From Anticarsia gemmatalis (Eukaryota; Arthropoda; Insecta; Lepidoptera; Erebidae): a DNA stretch of 64,000 bases. Made by a program: the position numbers and the translations under genes. Within the stretch, counting starts at the first letter, position 1, and every line of letters begins with the position of its first letter. The notes below the pieces were generated by a model. That model was not told where the DNA came from, did no database searches, and worked only from the letters and a program-made list of their open reading frames with translations. The DNA is taken from assembly GCF_050436995.1 (NCBI RefSeq), contig NC_134760.1, positions 12,294,001-12,358,000 of the forward strand, given 5' to 3'. Of the stretch, positions 60,226-64,000 are shown in pieces.

Positions 60226-60227
60226 TA
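60226..60227. repeat. TA target site, left of Tc1 element
   Basis: TA immediately before CAGCCTTGG; matched by TA at 63946-63947, as expected for Tc1/mariner insertion. Confidence 0.75.
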
Positions 60228-60254
60228 CAGCCTTGGCCAGAAGTATTAGGCACC
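60228..60254. repeat. Left terminal inverted repeat of the Tc1 element
   Basis: 27 bp, begins CAGCCTTGGCC; inverse of 63919-63945 with a single C/T difference. Confidence 0.9.
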
Positions 60255-60518
60255 CCCAATAAAGTTACTACACACTTGTGCTATTTGAATAATGAATAAA
60301 TATTCTATTGAAAATTGATCTTGGTGTCTTAAATCACTATTAAAAACAATGAGTGGCAAATTTTAGTGGTCGATTAACAACTGGTGCAACAATGACCAAA
60401 TATCATAATTTCTTACAACTTTGTTTTTGATGTTTTGTCAGTCTGCATTTTAAAGTCTAAGCTTAAAGCTAGAACATTTGTGGTTTTGTGATTAAAGCGA
60501 GAAGAAATCTATTTGAAA

Positions 60519-60647
60519 ATGCCAAAAACAAACGAAATTAGTTTTAAAAATCGTGTTAATTTCGAACTTTTCCATGAGCAAGGTAAGAATCAGAAAGATA
60601 TCGCGCAGTTGATGAAATGTTCGTGGTGTTCAGTGCAATCAGCTATT
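60519..60647 (+). pseudogene. Tc1 transposase, N-terminal part
   Basis: From ATG at 60519 the frame gives MPKTNEISFKNRVNFELF then HEQGKNQKDIAQLMKCSW then CSVQSAI, a typical N-terminal helix-turn-helix (paired-like) region of a Tc1 transposase that binds the terminal repeats. It breaks after ATT at about 60647 where the LINE begins. The next expected residues K-R-F are found on the far side of the LINE at about 62810-62817 as AAA-TGA-TTC, so CGA has probably become TGA there. Confidence 0.8.
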
Positions 60648-62464
60648 ACGCTAAACGCCGACACATTCTAAGTAATCTTTCTTCCTCTTCCCCGGCCGAT
60701 ATCTGGAGGTTCCTAGGGACCCTGGGTATCGGCAAAGACCGAAATAACGTCCCACAGTGCACGGTTGGTTTGGATGACATTAACATTCATTTCACTTCTA
60801 CCGTACCTTTAGATCACCAAACCACGTGCAACACTGTCAGTTCCGTTAATAATTTACCCCGACCCAACTATGATCCCTTCTGTTTTGCTCCAGTAACACC
60901 GGAAGATATTAAGAAGGTAATCCTCTCAATTAAGTCCAATGCAGTAGGCGCTGACGACGTCAGTCGTCATATGATCGTCACAGTATTGGATCACCTACTC
61001 CCCGCCATTTCCCATATCATAAATTTCTCCCTTACCTCCGGTTCTTTCCCTTCTCTGTGGCGCAAAGCCTACATTATCCCGTTACCTAAAATCCCAAATC
61101 CATCGAGTCCAGCTCACTTCCGACCCATATCGATTCTCCCTTTCCTCTCCAAGGTGCTTGAGGCCTGTGTGCACAAGCAATTAACACAGTTTGTGTTAAA
61201 CAACAACCTGCTTAACCCACTTCAATCTGGGTTCAGACCAGGTCACAGCACTACATCCGCACTCCTTAAAGTGACTGGCGATATGAGGGCGGGCATGGAG
61301 GACACTAAAGTCACCGTGGTGGCTTTGGTTGATTTCTCGAACGCCTTCAATACCGTCAGTCATGATATCCTTCTTTCCATCCTTCGTCACCTGAATATAT
61401 CTTCTGGTGCACTGAATTGGTTTTCCTCATATCTTAAAGGACGCCAACAGTCGGTTCACATCGGTGACTTATCATCGAGCTGGCGTGAACTCGATTCTGG
61501 CGTCCCACAAGGCGGCATCCTCTCTCCATTATTGTTTTCCATTTTCATCAATCTCCTAACCGAAAATCTTCAGGGTGCGTATCATCTGTACGCTGATGAC
61601 TTGCAACTCTACGCGCAAGGAACAGTGGAAGGGATAGCATCAGTTGTCGGCATGATCAACAGTGACCTTGAGCACATTAAGTGTTGGTCTAGGAAGTTCG
61701 GTTTGGCTGTTAACCCTGACAAATGTCAGGCTATAGTCGTAGGCAGTCATCGCAGCATCAGTAGGCTAGGTCACGTATCAGTACCACCGGTAGTATTTGA
61801 TGGCTCAATAATAGAACTGACCCCTACTGTGAAAGATCTTGGCCTTTACTTGGACTCAACTCTGAGCTGGACTGCTCAAGTATCTAACGTTTGCAAGAGG
61901 GTCACTGGTATACTGCGGGCTCTGTATCGTCTCAAAAACTTTCTCCCATCCGCGACTAAAGCAATGCTTGTGCAGACCTTAATCTTTCCACTGATTGACT
62001 ATGGTGATGTATGTTACTTCGACCTGAATGCAGATCTCCTCAATAAACTTGACCGCCTTCTCAACAACTGCATTCGATTCATCTTCAACCTCCGCAAGTA
62101 TGATCATATATCTACATATCGCTCCCAGCTTAGGTGGCTGCCCATTCGTGAGCGTCGTAATTTACGTGCACTCACGACTCTCTTCTCTTTCCTTACTTCT
62201 TCTACTCCCCCAGCCTACCTAACTCCTTACTTTCAATATCTGTGTGATAATCACAACCGTAACCTTCGTTCCTCTAATAATCTTCTTCTTCTCTGCCCTT
62301 CACACACTTCTGGGTTTGTCAACTCTTCTTTTCCTGTCCAATCTGTCTTATTGTGGAACGCGCTCCCTCTTGAAATCAGGATGTCCACTAACCGTCTTAC
62401 GTTTAAGAGCAAAGTTCGGGATCTCTTGTTAAAACAAGTTGCAGAAACTTCACACTTATCATAG
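60617..62464 (+). CDS. Non-LTR retrotransposon (LINE) reverse transcriptase ORF, 5'-truncated
   Basis: A 615-codon open frame whose first ten or so codons are out-of-frame Tc1 sequence; the LINE part starts near YAKRRH (residue 12). It is the C-terminal two thirds of a LINE polyprotein: reverse transcriptase motifs FRPISILPFLSKVLE (168-182), QSGFRPGHSTTSALL (203-217), motif A ALVDFSNAF (236-244), motif B SGVPQGGILSPLLF (294-307) and motif C with YADD at 325-328, so the catalytic aspartates are present. The thumb and a C-terminal segment (WLPIRERRNLRAL, VLLWNALPLEIRMS) follow. The endonuclease domain that should come first is absent, so it cannot act alone, but the lack of any stop suggests a recent insertion. 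The clade is in the CR1/L2/Jockey group; I cannot fix it further. Confidence 0.92.
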   Translation: MFVVFSAISYYAKRRHILSNLSSSSPADIWRFLGTLGIGKDRNNVPQCTVGLDDINIHFTSTVPLDHQTTCNTVSSVNNLPRPNYDPFCFAPVTPEDIKKVILSIKSNAVGADDVSRHMIVTVLDHLLPAISHIINFSLTSGSFPSLWRKAYIIPLPKIPNPSSPAHFRPISILPFLSKVLEACVHKQLTQFVLNNNLLNPLQSGFRPGHSTTSALLKVTGDMRAGMEDTKVTVVALVDFSNAFNTVSHDILLSILRHLNISSGALNWFSSYLKGRQQSVHIGDLSSSWRELDSGVPQGGILSPLLFSIFINLLTENLQGAYHLYADDLQLYAQGTVEGIASVVGMINSDLEHIKCWSRKFGLAVNPDKCQAIVVGSHRSISRLGHVSVPPVVFDGSIIELTPTVKDLGLYLDSTLSWTAQVSNVCKRVTGILRALYRLKNFLPSATKAMLVQTLIFPLIDYGDVCYFDLNADLLNKLDRLLNNCIRFIFNLRKYDHISTYRSQLRWLPIRERRNLRALTTLFSFLTSSTPPAYLTPYFQYLCDNHNRNLRSSNNLLLLCPSHTSGFVNSSFPVQSVLLWNALPLEIRMSTNRLTFKSKVRDLLLKQVAETSHLS

Positions 62465-62812
62465 TTTGTATTTATGAATTATATATATATTTATAAGTAT
62501 TATATTTAGTTTATAGTATGTTTTTAATATCGTCTATTTAGATAATATATTGATTTATTCGTATTTAATATTTTATCATTATTAATAATTATGTATGTAT
62601 ATACTTATCCATATTTATGTACACTCACATGAACCATTGTTATTTATTTGTAAACCTCTTTCTCAAATTAATTTTCCTCTTTTATTATTTAAGCACCTAC
62701 TTCATTTAATCTCTGCATCACCCCAAGGTAGACTGGCAGAAAATGCCTTTGGCATTAAGTCCGCCTTTATACAATTTATGTATAAGAAGTTTAAATAAAT
62801 AAATAAATAAAT
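60648..62812 (+). mobile_element. 5'-truncated LINE nested in the Tc1 element
   Basis: About 2.16 kb from a 5' truncation point at about 60648 to an AAAT-repeat tail ending about 62812. The 3' UTR (62465-62790) with CTCTGCATCACCCCAAGGTA is shared with the copies at 20745-21147 and 37666-38240. A clear target-site duplication is not visible; the Tc1 reading resumes almost exactly where it left off. Confidence 0.9.
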
Positions 62813-63650
62813 GATTCGCTGAGAATAGCATTCACACAAATAAACCAAGAACAGGCAGAAAACGAGTGCCTACTAGCCGTCAGAATAGGAAACTTATCTG
62901 TGGGTCTGTAAAATACAGAAAAAAAACTTCTTTGAAGCTCGCTGCCGCTTTAACTGAAGAGATTGGAAACCCGATAAGCACTCGAACTGCAAGACAGAGG
63001 CTGGTAGAAGAAGGCTTAAAAGGTTGCAAAGCCAGGAAGCAGCCGTGGCTTTCAGGAGGCGACAAAAGAAAACGACTTGAGTGGGCTCTGAGACACCAAC
63101 ATTTCACGGAGGAGGATTGGTCTAATGTGCTGTGGTGTGATGAATTCCAACTTGAGGTTAGTTTTACTAATTCAGTCTATAACACAATAACAACGATCAA
63201 TGTAATGCTAGTCTGCAATCTTAAATGTTATAAGGGTTTGTAATGTGTGATTTTTTTTCTAATTTACAGGTATTTTAAACACCAGGTGTGGCGTTCGTGA
63301 GGCGACGCAGAGGTGAAGATTATCACCTAGATTGCGTAGTCCCAGGCATAAAACACGGCGCAGACAGTGTAAGGATTTGGGGTTGAATGGCTGCTGATGG
63401 AGTCGGCCAAATGTTCAATTGCAAAACTCGCATAAAAAGTGAAAAGTACATTAATGTCCTGGAAACTGCTCTCGTACCTTCGTTTTGGGGTTTTTTTTTG
63501 TGACACTAACCTAAATGGTGAAATTCCATCAAGGCAATGCTTTGTATCACAAGTCAGCCACCACATTGCGCTGGTTTACTGATAATTGTATTGATCCGTT
63601 GGAATGGCTTGTCCAGTCCCTGGACCTAAGCCCTATTAAGCATTTGTGAT
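62813..63650 (+). pseudogene. Tc1 transposase, remaining part (dead)
   Basis: The frame resumes as FAENSIHTNKPRTGRKRVPT, then ISTRTARQRLVEEGLKG (second DNA-binding helix-turn-helix region), then NVLWCDEFQLE with the first catalytic Asp of the DD34D/E triad. After an intron-like segment (63157-63269) it continues TPGVAFVRRRRGEDYHLDC, VPGIKHGADSVRIWG, then a TGA where Trp is expected (GG*MAADG). The second catalytic site reads QGNALYHKS where the family has Q-D-N, and the third reads DLSPIKHL* where the family has E-H-L-W, so both acidic residues are lost. There are also stops and at least one frame change near 63490. Inactive. Confidence 0.85.
63157..63269 (+). other. Intron-like segment inside the Tc1 transposase
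   Basis: 113 bp, starts GAG|GTTAGT and ends in TTTTTTTTCTAATTTACAG. Removing it joins CDEFQLE to the expected downstream region VF-TPGVAFVRRRR in the same frame; left in, it adds 28 unrelated codons and a stop. Confidence 0.6.
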
Positions 63651-63918
63651 GTATTTTAAGAAGAAAAAATAACAGAACACTCGAAAACATCAAAAACTGC
63701 TTAAAAAAACGCGTTAGTGCAAAAATGGGATGCTTTTTCAACAGAGGATTGTACGAAACTTGTATGTAGTATGACCACAGAGATGCTGCTGTCATAAAAT
63801 CAAAGGGTGACTCAACAAAGTATTGGTGTTTTTATAATGTTCTAATGGAAATAAAGTACTTTAATCATTACAATTAGTTTTATTTCTCTGTAATCTTGAA
63901 ATATGCAGTTATTTATAG

Positions 63919-63945
63919 GGTGCCTAATACTTTTGGCCAAGGCTG
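63919..63945. repeat. Right terminal inverted repeat of the Tc1 element
   Basis: 27 bp ending GGCCAAGGCTG, followed by TA at 63946-63947. Confidence 0.9.
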
Positions 63946-63947
63946 TA
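63946..63947. repeat. TA target site, right of Tc1 element
   Basis: Second copy of the TA duplication. Confidence 0.75.
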
Positions 63948-64000
63948 CTTGTGTAGTGGGAGGACGTTTTTTCATAATAACTTTTTACTAATGATGACAT

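Larger units (their letters stand above)
60228..63945 (+). mobile_element. Tc1-like DNA transposon interrupted by a LINE
   Basis: The left end CAGCCTTGGCCAGAAGTATT (then AGGCACC) and the right end inverse at 63919-63945 match with one mismatch over 27 bp, and TA flanks both. Without the nested LINE (about 60648-62812) the element is about 1.55 kb, the usual Tc1 size. It carries a broken transposase gene in two parts (60519-60647 and from 62812 on). Confidence 0.9.

Noticed and set aside
1..64000. CRISPR array, phage, bacterial operon or endogenous virus
   Set aside because: No regularly spaced identical repeats, no prokaryotic gene packing and no viral capsid, envelope or polymerase pattern was seen; the only polymerase is the LINE reverse transcriptase.

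Overview
The window looks like nuclear DNA from a moth or butterfly (Lepidoptera, Ditrysia). I base this on its AT-rich sequence and very low gene density, together with retroposon families I recognise from lepidopteran genomes: several tRNA-headed SINEs, a 5S rRNA-derived SINE, RTE-type tails ending in ATGT repeats, and Helitron-like elements bounded A|TC...CTAG|T. No bacterial operon, phage, CRISPR array or rRNA operon is visible. The species cannot be named from sequence alone.

Only one cellular gene is well supported. It lies at 44440-45804 on the + strand, has two exons, and encodes a predicted nuclear protein of about 290 residues with an N-terminal MADF domain and a C-terminal BESS motif (the Adf-1 type of insect transcription factor). 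A CpG-rich 5' region precedes it and an AATAAA follows at 45942. Inside its intron is a second open tail of 33 codons with its own AATAAA, which could give a short isoform without BESS. A second, weaker candidate is at the left edge: exons at 1303-1477 and 2027-2086 or 2046-2261 (+) have good splice sites and matching phase, and would be the 3' end of a gene I do not recognise whose body lies outside the window.

The right end (60228-63945) is a nested transposon. A Tc1-like DNA element with matching terminal inverted repeats and TA flanks was interrupted by a 5'-truncated LINE that still carries a 615-codon open frame, mostly reverse transcriptase. The Tc1 transposase is dead: its second and third catalytic residues are changed and it has stops. 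It contains an intron-like GT...AG segment. Two more 5'-truncated copies of the same LINE family lie at 20745-21147 (+) and 37666-38240 (-).

The rest is intergenic or intronic DNA full of small mobile elements: tRNA-SINEs near 11.5, 41.4, 42.4 and 49.1 kb, 5S-SINEs near 12.1, 29.6, 30.5 and 60.1 kb, Helitron-like elements at 24.9, 35.7 and 43.3 kb, a long-TIR MITE at 13.6-13.9 kb, decayed LINE ORF ends at 10.1 and 39.7 kb, and several perfect or near-perfect hairpins (0.65, 23.8, 42.2 and 51.7 kb). Possible regulatory signals are a pair of perfect RFX-type X-boxes at 14.15-14.22 kb and a CpG-rich block with a CRE palindrome at 18.6-18.75 kb.
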